Shown here piece after piece: positions 8,941 to 21,237 of a stretch of 64,000 nt of DNA. Both the position numbers and the translations under genes were made by a program. This DNA is from Lagopus muta (taxonomy: Eukaryota; Chordata; Aves; Galliformes; Phasianidae), in the NCBI RefSeq assembly GCF_023343835.1, contig NC_064435.1, positions 79,308,134-79,372,133 on the forward strand, written 5' to 3'. Positions within the stretch are counted from its first letter, which is position 1. Every line of letters begins with the position of its first letter. The notes beneath the pieces were generated by a model that was not told the DNA's origin, searched no databases, and saw only the letters and a list, made by a program, of their open reading frames with translations.

Positions 8941-11900
8941 TCTGCAATCCCATACTGCGTTTTCTTTAACAGTTTACAATTTAAAAAATATTAGGCTGAA
9001 AAAATATTTCAGGACTGAAATTTGGTTTTCAAAGACACTTAGAACCTGCTCATATCCATGCCTCGCTCTAGAAGTCACACAGATATGGCTTGATGAGGAG
9101 CCTCTGTCTTTATCTGTCTGGAGATCTCTTGTCCCGGGCATGTTTCTGGGTGCCAGCTTGTAAATCACACAAAAATCACACAAGAGGAGCTATCTGGGAG
9201 CTCAAGCCACATCACTGTCTCCTAGCATGAATACATTACATTCCAGACTTTTATATGAAAGAATTTATATTAGTAAAATATTTGTGAAGTTTTACTAACA
9301 TGGTAGGAGCTCTTTCCTCTTTTACAAGAGGTAAGAATTATGAGCAGTCTGCCTTCTCTCTCATTTTATCTACTCTCCCATCTACTGTTTTTCTTCTCTC
9401 ATCTGAACACAGATAAAATCCAGTAACAGTGGATATTTGTTTTGCGGTCAAAACTATCAGGATTGGAATCAACACTCCTGGCAGCCATTGGGAAGAGTTC
9501 TTGTCCGTAGAAAATTTATGAAGGCGCAGAGATGCTGTGTTCAGTAATGTAGCCTTAAAAGGTATCCAAACATTTTGTTCCTGATTAAAGCACACAATGC
9601 TGTGGGACTGAGCTATTTACATCTGGACTGCCTGGGGCTGTAACGCTGGCAAACGTCTACACTAAAAAGGGGGAAAGAGGCATTAAACTTAGGTATCCAG
9701 TTCACACCATTTGTCGCAGTTTTGTTTTGACCTCCTGAAAAAGAAATGCAACAGTGGCATCCTGTGGCCTGAACAGCTAACGACAGGTGTGCCTGCTGGG
9801 GGGCAGCGTCTGCACTGAGTTCTCCCTTCACTGAGTGGTAAATGGAACAAGTTATTTCTATAAAGCTATTATTATTATTTTTTAAGTCTGTAGTACTTCC
9901 TGCATGTACGCTGTATGTTTTCAGTCTGAAGGAAGAAGCTAAAAACTGCCCATGTTTTTCACTGAAGGCTTTCTACTGACTGCGTGATCTAATCACTAAT
10001 TTATCTTACATCCCAATGCTTGTTTTCCCACCAAACTCTTGGGGTGCTCGGGACAGAGGATGCCTTCAGTTGCTCACCTAGGAGACAGACTGCTGGGTTA
10101 CAGTCTTGTTCTGCTGAACATTTTCTTGGAGAAAGGAATAGGCTGAGAGTGCCCTGCTTTCAAGTATCCCACTGTTTAGTGCACCATACTCGGTCTGAAA
10201 ATGAGCATTTCCAGAAGGTCCAATCGAAAGACTGGCAAGAGTTGTTGTTACTTGCACCTACATTGTATCCTAGCATGTGTGTGCCTATGTGAGTCTCTTG
10301 TGCTTTTGAAAGCCCTAGCCTTTACTTGTTTAACTTGGACGGACTGCAATTTGCTTACCTCCTTACCAGCAGATATTGGCAGCTGCGATCAGCAGGCGTT
10401 CTAAAAGCTTGCATGCCTGCCAGAAGGCGCTTTAATGAGGAACATGCAGGCTCACCTGCACTCCTGTGGAGAACTGCCAGAGAAGCTGCTGATAGCCTCA
10501 TCTCTCCCTCTTCTCTCCATGGTTTTGCCATCGCTTCCCTTTGGGAAAAGAGAAGATATTAAGGTGGTGTCTTTAAATCTCTTAGTTTCTACTTCTTACC
10601 TTCAGATTTAGGGGTGTAAATGCTACCAAATGCTCAGCATCGGAAAAAAAAAATAAAAGGGAAAAGCAGACCTTACCAGCAAATGGAACAGCTTTGATCA
10701 TTTATATTTTGCTTTTTCCTGTGTCCAGAAGACTTCAGCCCTGTATGTTCTCATGAGAAGCAAAACACAGGAGACAGGAAAGGACATCCCTGGACGTCTG
10801 TGTGTGCAAGAACCTGTGAGCATTAAATTTCCCATTGTGCAGGAAAGTCACAGCAGTTCCCTTCTTGGGAATGTTGGAGTTTGAGGCTGGGGAACCAGAA
10901 TAGCAGTGGGCAGGGGTTTAATTGCTGCCTTTAATAATGAACTTGTACTCATAAGGTTTTCATGGAATTGCTTAGCTGAGCTTGCACCAGTTTCTCACCA
11001 CTATTTATCCCTGGGCTGTCCCTTATAACATTCACATGCCTGAAAACAAACAAATGGTAAGTCTTGCTGTGGCTCCAGTAATGTTAAACTGTGCTCCTTT
11101 TTGTCAGTTAAACTGACAATGAAGATAAGAGAAGCCGGTGTTGGTATCATCTGTTGCATAACAAACCACTCTTGACAAAAGAAGCAGCCTCCTGTCAAAC
11201 GAATTTCCTTTACAACTGCCAAGGGGACTATTTTTAGTTTCATCTGCCATTCTTTACTCCTTAAAAGTCTGTTTCGCTTTTTCAGTTTTTGTCTGTTTTC
11301 CTCTTTCCCATCAGCTCTGATACCAGGTGATAATTTGCTTCAGAGAAGCCACTGGGTTCTCTTCTGTGCTGAAGGCCTGTTCCTGGGGCTGGGTGCTGTG
11401 AGCACATGTGCACTCCATTCTGCTGCCTTGCTGCTGTATCCAGGTCAGCTCTTGGGAGGGAATGTTCAGAGGAGGATGAATAAAAATCCAGACTAGGGGT
11501 TTCAAAGACAAACAAGTAAATTAAATCATTTTTTGTTGGGGCCGAGACCCTGTTCAGAAAACATTGTAAATTGTACAAGGGAAGCCACAAATAGTATTTA
11601 AACAGCATCACAGGCAGCAAACTCTTCATATTCCATTAGCAAAGCAGGGCTGAGCCTGTTTTTTTAACCAGAGATAAAACTGAAGTGCTTTGGGAATTAT
11701 GGTGTTTATTCCATAGGTCTTGACTCTGTAGTACTGGCTGTGTTCCCTTAAGGTCTGTTTGACCCACTACATGTCCTTTGAGAAGCAGAATGATTCTTGT
11801 CTTCTGGTTGAGATATAAAACAGGAGTCCTGCCTATCTGTAACCCATTAGAAATACTGTGGTGCTGGTTGCAAAGTAGGAGTGTCCTAAGGCTTTGATTG

Positions 11901-14900
11901 TTCTAGAAATAACAGCACTTTGCTCAGGTGCACATCGTAGTTCAGTCAATTTAAATCAAGTAATTGTCATCCTCTCCATCCTCCTTCTAAAGCCTGGTTC
12001 ACATGGGTTATTTTATACTTTATACCTTCTTCCTCCACGATGTACAGGGGTGTAACAATAATGAGTGGTTTTGTGCCCATGCTGTTTCTGTAAGGTACAA
12101 GTTGCTATAATACTCATTTTATAGGTGGAGTTGAGGAGCCCAGAGGTATGTGAATAGCCTTAAGTCAACTGGGAGGTATGGCAGCATATTTGTGTCTCTG
12201 TCTTCCAAGTGAACAAAACAGTCTTGAAATTAGCATACTAACATGTCCCAGGAAAGTGACACAGTTCTTATGAAGAAGGAATTGCTAGAAATATGGTCAA
12301 AAGTTCTAACCATTAGTTTTTTCTTAACAAATCAGAGTTTTCAAATGCTATGCAATGTTTGCGAAAGATTAAAACAAAGCAAGTTAGGCTTATGATTGAA
12401 GTGTTCCAACCTATTTCTTTTTCCTCAGTGGAAAAAAAAATGAAGAAAAGCTACTGAAGAGAAAAGCAAAACAGGGACCTGATTTCTCAGCTGGAATGAG
12501 AATACAAATACATATAAAAAAAAAAAAAAAAAGTACTTTTTTTTTTCATGCTTTCCCCTCTCTAGTCTTACTCTATTCTTCACTTTGGAATATAGCTGAC
12601 TAGTGCAAGAGTGGCCAGTTTCCATGTACCAAAACTTTGGACAACACTGTTTAGCCAAGTAAAGTTAGAGTTGGGAAGTGTTCATGTGGCTGGTGACAGC
12701 AGCTTCTTACATGTCTGACTGCTTTGCTGTCTGATGGGATCGGACAGGGATATCCTCAGCAGTCTTTGCTGGCTCACCTCCTCCTGCTAAATGGGTTTGG
12801 ATTATGCAGCAGCCCCCACATTAGCGTACCCATGCTGTGAGTCACCTGGTGAGATCCCAGCCTGTGCATAGCAGAGTCATTTGGGTATCCCAGGGCTTAA
12901 AATGTGAGCTACCCCTTGCTGTGGCATACACCTCTGAGCAGTCTATGGGCTAACATAAAACTGTGCCTGCTCTTCTATTCCTCTTTGTTCCATTCCTTTT
13001 ATCAGTGCTACTTTTCAGTTTCTCTCTGCTTTATTTTTGATTCTGCAGTTTTCAATCCCCTGAATTAGGTTTTGTTTCAATGGCTGGAAGTGGAGGAAGC
13101 ACTCAAAGCAAGGCTGGTTTCTTATTTTTGAAAATGCTTGAAAGTCTGCCAGCGAGCTGTCAGGTTTGTGATGGTTTGTGACATATCAAAGCAGACAAGT
13201 GAGGGTTCATAATAATTCAAGATCTGTTAAAAACAGCATTGAAGTGTGGTTAGCAGTGGAAGCTTTTTAAAGAGAAAATAATTATTGTGGGTGTTCAGAG
13301 TCGTAAGTAAATTTCAACCATTGCTGTGTAAAAGGTCTATCATTTTAGCTGCATGTATATCATTTGGGTTTTGCCACTCTCACTCAGATTTTCAGTGTTT
13401 TCATCCCAGTTCATCTGTCTCATTCCTTGCCCTGGTGCCTGAAGGGAATGCTGCTCTTACATGTCTGTACAAGGGGAATCCAGGTTTCCATGCCACCTAT
13501 GTGTGCACAGCCTTTCTTCAACCATTTATTGCCTTGTTCAGTAGTTCCATTTTCTGCCTCTGCAGCCTTTTTGTCATTCTATGCAAAGGACAGGTTGTGT
13601 TTTCTCCTGGATCAGTGGCAGGAGAAGTAGCAAGAAACTTCTTGGCCAAGAGCCTAAAAAAAATCATGTAGTTTCCATTGAGTGAAGGGGGTCTGACCTT
13701 CAGAATTTCTCACAGCACGCAAAGAGGTTTTGAGCAGAAATGTCCAGAGGAAACGAGAATTCTACTTTCAAAATGGATATGAAATGAGAAAGCTAAAGAA
13801 AAAGATAAATTTTCCTCTTACTCTGTGTAAAGGGCCTCTATGCTGAAGACATCACCAGCTGAATGCATATAAGAAGTCGCCAGCAATCATTAAGCTCAAT
13901 TAATCTTATTCTCGCACGCATGATAACAGCTGTGGATTATTTAAACAAAGCAATGGTGGGCAAGCAGGAGAGGGAAATTGCAGAAAAGAGGTTCTGCTGT
14001 AAACACTCGTACCACCATCACCCAAACTACACTGTAATATAGAAACTGGGTCAGAGACACCCTTCCCCCTCCAGGCTGTCAAAGTTATTTGAGCTTCTAT
14101 TGAAACCATCACAATAGAAGAGTTTGGCTCATGCATTCACTGAGCAAAACTGATTTGTGTTTCTTGGTTCAGAAAAAGCTGCTGGGTAATTTTCCATGCA
14201 AGTACAATGCAGCAGTTCAGCTGATCCCTGAAAGCTGATTTCTTGGTGATTTGCCTTTCATTTAATAAGGCTCTTCAGCTTTTATTTAGCCTTTCTAAAT
14301 TCACGTGGTGAATCTTTGTTTAGAAGCCTTAAACCTCTCTTGCCTGTTTCAAGTTGAGGAACTGCACTGGTAGCCTTCGTTCAAAGTTCAGAAGATTGCT
14401 GTAAGTCTATTGAGATGCCTCTTGTTCGGTTTTCTTACTGGCAGTATAAGTCTAAGTTAATTGGTTTATTTGCTTGTAGGATAATTGAATTAAAATGCAT
14501 TGTTTAGGAAGTATGGCTTGATCAGATACAAACACAGCTCTTTTGGACTGTTCTCACTCCCCTTTTTAATCCCGTATTTAAGTCTTTCATCCTTGTTTAC
14601 AGTCCTATTAGTGGTCTCAGCCTTCTGCTGCACTCCGTCTGCTCTGGTTTTTGTGTGTTTTGTTTTTTTGGCTTCTTTCAGGGAGTCTCAGTGGCTTCCT
14701 CTTGTTCTGAGAAAAAACCTAGCCTACTCTTTATGCCCATGATGAGAGGCTACAGAGGTTGCCAGCAAGCACAGGGCCTGGGAGTTACGCTATCGAAGTG
14801 GCATTAGTTGGCAGTGCTCATAAGCCCTTATTCCAAAGGTGTCACAAATGAAGTGAAACAACAGGACAAACTAGGTGAAATAAAGCTCCAGTGTTAGAAC

Positions 14901-16138
14901 CTGCTTTCCAATGCTCAGTTAATACATTCTCTAATTTCACTTCCCCTCCCTGCTGCCCTGTGTGTGCACTTTCACCGAGCGAGCACATGCACTGTCACTC
15001 TTCTTTCTCCTTGCATAAAATGTCATTTGTTTCTTGAAAATCACCTCACTCAATGGACAGCGTTGCCAGGAGGTGTCTGTGGGGTCTACTCAGACATGGA
15101 GCCAAGAAGGCTGTTTAGGCCGTGACTAAGTAGCTGCGGTGTGTTGTATTGTGGAGTGATGTGCTGTGGTGTGTTCAGGAGCTGTGTTTGACTGTTGAGC
15201 AGAAGGAACAGCTTTTCCTTGAGTACACTTTCCAGATGAGAAGCTGGTCGTTATGACGCAGCAGTGAGAACTTTTCTATCCATTCATGTCCAGCTGCTTC
15301 TCAATCTTCACTGTATTGTATATGGTAATAAAAAAAGAGGGGGAAAAAGTGCCCCAGATTGTATGCTAGTTTCAACAGTGAACGTCTTGAACTAGCTTTC
15401 TCCGGCAGCACACTTATTGGAACTGCCCATGTTCATATGCCTTCCTTGCAACCTCACTATCTAGAAGAAAAACAGAAATTCTTGCCATTCCACCCAGCTG
15501 CCCAAATGAATAAACTACAGAAGTGATTTGGGAAGAATCTCAAGCAAGGGAGCCATTTGCACTCTGAGGTTTGACAGCAGAATGCCTTCTGTTGTTATCA
15601 AGGCTTATCACTCTCTCTGGCAAATGCTCTATCTATAATAATCAAGACTGTGCATATGACATAGTTCTTTGACAGGTCAATATTTCTCAATAATTTAGTA
15701 GCACCGCACACTCATGAAAATAGAGTTATAATTAGCTCTCATCCCTGAAGTTGGAAGAGCTGTTCAGTTTGTTGGGGGCTGCTGGCCAATTCTCTTATCT
15801 AATTGGATGAAGTTCCTACTTTCTCCCATTTGTATGATGTCTGCTTTTACACAAACTCATTAAGTGCAGCTGTACTCGAAGTTTATAACAACAGCCACAG
15901 TGAAGCCTAGACAGAAGTTTAATAGCAGATCTGTTCTCCCTTTTTCATCTGGTCTCAGTCCATTCAGATGGTTGATGTATGCCCAAATATCTTTCCCTAG
16001 CACCTAATTCTGCCCCATTCAGCTTTTAATTATGAATTATCTTAACTATTAGAAACCAGACAAATTACGTTAGATTCCTCTGTTTGTTTTGAAGCCTGAC
16101 AATTTACAGCTTGCTTGAAGGAAAATATATTTTAAAGC
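8941..16138. other. Non-coding intergenic DNA
   Basis: About 7 kb of AT-leaning unique DNA with no CR1. The longest open frame (13285-13671, plus, 128 codons) has no recognisable motif, codon signature or splice context and is expected by chance at this scale. An A/T palindrome at 12523-12546 is listed separately. Confidence 0.5.
12516..12546. repeat. A17-GTAC-T10 run forming a 24-bp perfect palindrome
   Basis: A run of 17 A, then GTAC, then 10 T. The central 24 bases (12523-12546) are a perfect self-complementary palindrome that could extrude as a hairpin. Confidence 0.9.
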
Positions 16139-16207
16139 TTTTTTTTTTTTTTTTTTTTTTTCTGGACCAATGCATATAGAAGTGTTTTTTTTTTTTCTTT
16201 TTTTTTT
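16139..16207. repeat. Cluster of poly(T) tracts
   Basis: A run of 23 T (16139-16161) is followed after a short spacer by T12-C-T10 (16185-16207). Simple-sequence tracts; no CR1 or other element body is visible next to them. Confidence 0.9.
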
Positions 16208-16339
16208 CCTTTTATTTTAAAGCTGGTGTTAAGGGGCAATCAAATAATGGCTACATCATTTGTTAAATCTTCAGCAGCATTGAACTGTCTATACAGTAGA
16301 AATCAACACCGGAGTTAATGTTTTTTAGACCTTTTTTTT

Positions 16340-16363
16340 GCAAAAAAATATATATTTTTTTGC
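16340..16363. repeat. 24-bp perfect AT palindrome
   Basis: GC, seven A, TATATA, seven T, GC: a perfect palindrome of 24 bases. Likely a product of AT-rich simple-sequence drift. Confidence 0.9.
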
Positions 16364-17683
16364 TTTTGTCAGGATGACTGCATTTTTCTCAAGATCCTGT
16401 GTGTAACTGTGATTTTTGAATTTCTGCTTAGTAGAACATATATGGTAATAGAGAAACTTTGTTTTCCAGAACTTGAATTTTTTCTTACTTTGTGGCCTTT
16501 AATACAAGCTTACTTTACTCTGCAATACAGATATAGCAGTTTTAGTAGCTTTAGAACTTCTGTAGATTTACACTTTTCTTGCACTGGAGTGCTATTCCAA
16601 GGTTTTCTGGGGAGCTTCCAGCTGTGTAATATCCTTCCCCTACCATGTTCCATAAGAGAAAAGGAAAAGAAGCACAACAACAGGACTCCCTCCCAAGCAA
16701 AATTCAACAGAGAGGGAAAATTCTGTCTGCTGGTGTCTCACCTCCCTGCATCTGCATTCCCTTCAGGTTGTAGTGCTCTCCCAGCTTAGAAGGTCAGCAA
16801 AGGCTTGACCTGCATGAGCTTCACAACACTGTTGTCTCTTTCCGTGATCTAAAATTGCAAACATCTTGCAAAATCAAAGCCCAGAAGGAGTAGGGAAGAA
16901 AGAGGAAGGAGGAAACCCCTCACCTGCATGACTGAGTCCTGCTTGAACTCACGCTGTGCTGTAGTTGTCTCTTGGATCATGCAATCATCAAAAGATAGTG
17001 GAGCTGGACATTTTGTTTCTATTCAGAGCATGAAGAATGAAGAGTGTTGTAACCAAGTCCATGGTCACTGCTGTCAATGGACCTTTATGGCAAAATGGAT
17101 GTGTTCATATTCATTATCATTCTTCTCGCTGGTGACACCAATAGGTCGTTTAATTGATTGTTTTAAAATAAAACAACCTCAGCATGATTCACAAACAGTT
17201 TTGACTGGTGTCTATACTAGAAAAATGAATTTTGCCAACATCTCTTTTTTCATATAGTTGGTTTTGTCTGTAGGCTATTATGTGCTCAGACCATTTTTAG
17301 ACAAATACAAGATACAGGCATCCTTATTTAGTGTCCTGTCCCTTTTGTAGTTTTCATATGGGGCTGCTACCTCAAGCATCAGTAAGGTAAGCTTCCCTCA
17401 GATTCATAAGCAAGGGCATCGAGGCCTCTTCTAACAAGTAGAGAACATTTTTATAATTGACCTCTAGCACCCTGTTCTCTTTGAAATATGCAGGCTTATT
17501 TTTCTAGGAAATGCTTTATGCATTAAAGGGACTATTATAACACCAGAACATTTGTTTTGCCAGATACAGTCATCATGGGCACATCATGAAAGTGACAGCA
17601 GTAGCTGCTCTGTGCTGTCTAATTTTGTAATGTTTTGACAGAAATTAGGATGTGAATGTATGTTTGTGCTACCAGTCATTAGT

Positions 17684-17725
17684 GAATCATAGCACTTAAT
17701 TGGAAGGGTCAACAAGACCAACAGA
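17684..17725 (-). mobile_element. Faint CR1 3'-end relic
   Basis: GAATCATAGCACTTAATTGG followed by AAGGGTCAACAAGACCA resembles a decayed, minus-strand CR1 3' end. It is short and divergent, so it may be chance. Confidence 0.4.
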
Positions 17726-19629
17726 TGTGGTCTTCAGGAAATGAAAATGTCTTCTTTCATTTGTGATTTTGAGCTTGTTTGTACACTGCATTTGTTGGAA
17801 GTAGGCTCAGCTGACGGAGATTAAAGAAAAAGTAGTGAGCTATTTTCCCAGCACTTGAGTGAGTGGTGACGGTTGTTGGAGGATGTGATGACAGAAGAGA
17901 AGTGGGTTTTAATTTTGTTTTTGAAGTGGGTGGGGGTTGGCAAATGGATGCTTAAGACATATTAATGAAGTTATGTTGACAACTGTTAAGTGCGAAGTCT
18001 GTCATGTATCTCTTTGCAATGAATGTGTCTTTATGAGCAAGCTGCATTACAGACATCTGTGCAATTGTCAGCTGTAAGGAAAGGAAAGGATGATTCGGCA
18101 GCGGACACACAGTTGAAAATGAAGGACAGGTATTTATTTGTGTGGGTGTGTATACTTCTGTTTGCCAAAAGTGACATATTTTTGACTGTCTGTTCTTCCC
18201 AAGTAGTTAGTAAGTGGAAAAAAAGGAGTTGAGCCAGGGATGTTGTTTTTTTTTTCTTCCCAATTTCTCCTGTACCAGAGAATTTGAACATTTTAGGGCA
18301 AATGGATCATGCCTTTCATAGTCACTTTCTGAAGATGCATGAAGATGTGAGCTCCAGAAAGAGTTGGGAAAGCTTCAGGTAAAATATCACTAGTCAAGCA
18401 TACAAAATAAGTGAAGAAACTGGTAATGCTTAGATTTGACCACATCTGTGTTTGCACGAGCTGTGCTCACTTGCAGTGCATTTTGCAGCTGTGTGTTATG
18501 TTCCATTTTTCTAGTACCTTTGTGACTGGTTCTTGGTGTGGTTCTCAAAGGGGCTTACACATACTGTAAAGGGACAGCTGTGTTTTTGCCAGAGTAAGGG
18601 AGGAGCAGGACTTGGGATTGTTCCCTGACTCTTTCCAACTGTTTCCTGACTTTTTCCAGTTACAGAGCTCTCCCCCATGGTCAACTTGAGCTTAAGAAAA
18701 GCAAAAATATTAGAAGAAAACCTTTGTCTTTCTTGGGTAGCTGCATAACCTTGTGTAACAAACAGTTAAATCTGTTCTGCTGCTATCAGTGGTTCCATTT
18801 CAAGTGCATGCAGTAGGTCTTAACCCAGCTGATGCTGATGCAGTGGATAATGGTGGGAATAGTTCTTGAGTTAGATGCATGCTTTGAGAAGTGTGTGATG
18901 TGAAGAGGATCTTGGATCTACCTGAACCCCTAAGACTGTCTCATCTCTTTCTGGAGGTAGTTGTATCTTTTTTTTTTCCCCCATGTATGCTTCTTCAGCA
19001 TTTCGAGCATCTCTGGGTTTGCCTTACTTTCCCCCTCCATCTTGGTGGAGAATAAGGAGGCAGACATTAAGTAACAAGGCTGAAATCTAGTTTCACACCT
19101 GGAAGCTATTCCTGGGATGTAACTGGAAGCAGTGCTGCCTCAGTTAAAGATTGATGTAGGTGGTCAGCAGCTGGCATGAAGGGTTTGTTAGATACCTTGT
19201 CTGTGGGGAGGAGGAACCAAGAGGAGCTAAAGTTCAGCCCCTTTGTTTAAAATACATCTGTTTCTTTCTTGTGCTCACATTTTTTTATGTGTCAAATATA
19301 CCAGCTTCTTGTAAAGCTGTGGGTTGGAGGAGTCTGTGCATTCTGCTAGCACTAAATGAATTACCTAATGAGAAGAATGTTTGCAAAGCCTGGAGAGAAG
19401 TAACAGCTGCTTTTTCAAGTGCAAAAAATCCCTCTAACATTTCAAATCCATAGCAAGAACAGGGATTTTTTTAAAGACCTGGATGAAAGGAAATCAGTAA
19501 TGTGTAGGGGGTGCTGAGTGGACCAGACACCTCACCTGCTTTATTCCTAGGTGCAGAGGGAATTCAGAGTTAGACGCCAGATGGAAGGCAAGCTCAGAAC
19601 CACATGAACTACAAGCCTGTTTCCTTCAG

Positions 19630-20040
19630 CAACATTAATTTACAGTCTCATGAGAGAACACCTTGGTTTTCTGCCAGTTTTGGCTTCAAGCAGAGTTGTG
19701 AGAGGACAGAACAGAGCAGTCAGCAGTCCCTTTCAGGCCACACCGTCTGCGCACTGAAGCAGACGGCACAGGCTGTTAACAGGGCTCTGCTGAAAGAATT
19801 ACAGAAAGCGTCTGTGCCCCTAGTCCCTGGTGAAAAGCGTCCAAGTACATTAATTATGATGTGGTATCCTGGCTTCTCCTCTGCCTGCCGGGCATTTTAC
19901 AGGGTGCTGGCATCTTTATGCTGCAAAAGCTTGCTTGCCAAAACTATTGCTTTAGGTTATTTGATGTGTTTTGCTTTGCTGGTTCCTGCTCTTGACTTCT
20001 TTGTTGCTGAGTGGATGTGGAGCAGGTCGAGGAGAGACTT
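19630..20040 (+). other. Exon-like open stretch of 137 codons, unproven
   Basis: An acceptor-like site (CCTGTTTCCTTCAG, ending at 19629) opens onto a 411-base stretch with no stop in one frame, closed by a donor-like CTT then GTAAGT at 20041. The translated residues include a hydrophobic run (SLLAKTIALGYLMCFALLVP) that could be a membrane segment. No homology is recognised, no partner exons were found, and an open frame of this size is expected by chance in 64 kb. Recorded only as a candidate. Confidence 0.15.
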
Positions 20041-20251
20041 GTAAGTCATTCTGATTTGCCTTTAACAGTGCTATGGGATCGCATCACCTGGGATCGCAGT
20101 GATACTGTTCTGGGGGAAGTGATTGGAAATACACTGTAAAGTTTATTTTCAAAATGCCTTGTCATGTGTTAGGGCATCTCGTGTGATCCTTTGGTTTACT
20201 TTCCAATTTCACACTGTTTCCTTTCCAAACTACCCAGGAGTCATCGTTATG

Positions 20252-20267
20252 ATTATTATTATTATTA
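20252..20267. repeat. (ATT)n microsatellite
   Basis: Five or so perfect ATT units. Confidence 0.85.
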
Positions 20268-21092
20268 CTATCTTTGTATTTCTTCTTCTTTTTATTTGTC
20301 AGTTCATATGTATAGGACACACAGCTCTGTGTGTGCAGATTTCTTATTGCATTTTGGTAGCACAGTAAATCTAAGTTGGGGGCTCATGGTACTTGATCAA
20401 AAAAAGCAGTTTTGAAGAAATATGAAGTCTTTGCATGCCGTGCATGAATATAAATGCACTGCACAACCTGCTGCTCCTGTGTAACCCCTGCTGGCTCAAG
20501 TTGACCAAATTATTTTTTGAAGGAAAAGTTTATTTTCTGCTGTAGAGTTTTACGATAAATGGGAAACAGCCTGTTTATGTCATTCTAACTAGTTGTTGCT
20601 GGATCAGGTGGAATCCATCTGCCTCCAGCCAGGCTAAATACTTTAGTATGAACTGTGTGCTGCTTTGACAGAAACGAGATCACACATCTTTTCATAATCA
20701 TGGTGAACGTTGTAGATATACAAACCAATAAATAGATTGCCTGGCTTTCCTTTCTGTCACCTGTGGTTTTATAAGGCTTTGCATCAGTTCTGGGCTCCAG
20801 ATGTACATTTTTATCTGTATGACCGTGACTTGCTAAAGATAGTGTTGATTTCAGAGTTTCTCACCATAATCAAGACATTGTGTTCCCACTGCTGTGGTCG
20901 TGTGCAGTGGGAGTTCTGAAGGGCACATGCGGAAGAGGGCACATGAATACATTTCTTTCACAAATCCGAGTGGCAGAGTGGCAATTCAATGCATTTTTAA
21001 TGAGTTGCATGGGTTGGATCCAGAGCAGGTTTCCCATTGCAGGGGAAGAGGCATCTTCTGGTTGGACTTAGCCAGGAACCCTTCTTAGTAGA

Positions 21093-21200
21093 CAGAATCA
21101 TAGAATATCCTGAGTTGGAAAGGACCCATAAGGATTATCGAGCCCAACTCCTGGCTCCACAGGATAAAAATGAGTGTGCTTGTACCTTGAGAAGTCCCGA
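21093..21200 (-). mobile_element. CR1 LINE 3' fragment
   Basis: CAGAATCATAGAATATCCTG, then AGTTGGAAAGGACCCATAAG and CCAACTCCTGGCTCCACAGG: a minus-strand CR1 3' end of the same subtype as the copy at 60820. It degenerates after about 21175 and is followed by an A/G-rich tract to about 21237. Confidence 0.9.
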
Positions 21201-21237
21201 AGAAAAAGAAAAAAGAAAAAAAAAACAATGAAAAAAG

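Larger units (their letters stand above)
16364..21092. other. Non-coding intergenic DNA
   Basis: AT-leaning unique DNA. It holds a faint CR1 relic at 17684-17725, an exon-like open stretch at 19630-20040, and an (ATT)n microsatellite at about 20252-20267. Nothing else is recognised. Confidence 0.5.

Noticed and set aside
13285..13671. Plus-strand frame of 128 codons
   Set aside because: No recognisable domain, codon bias or flanking splice signals.
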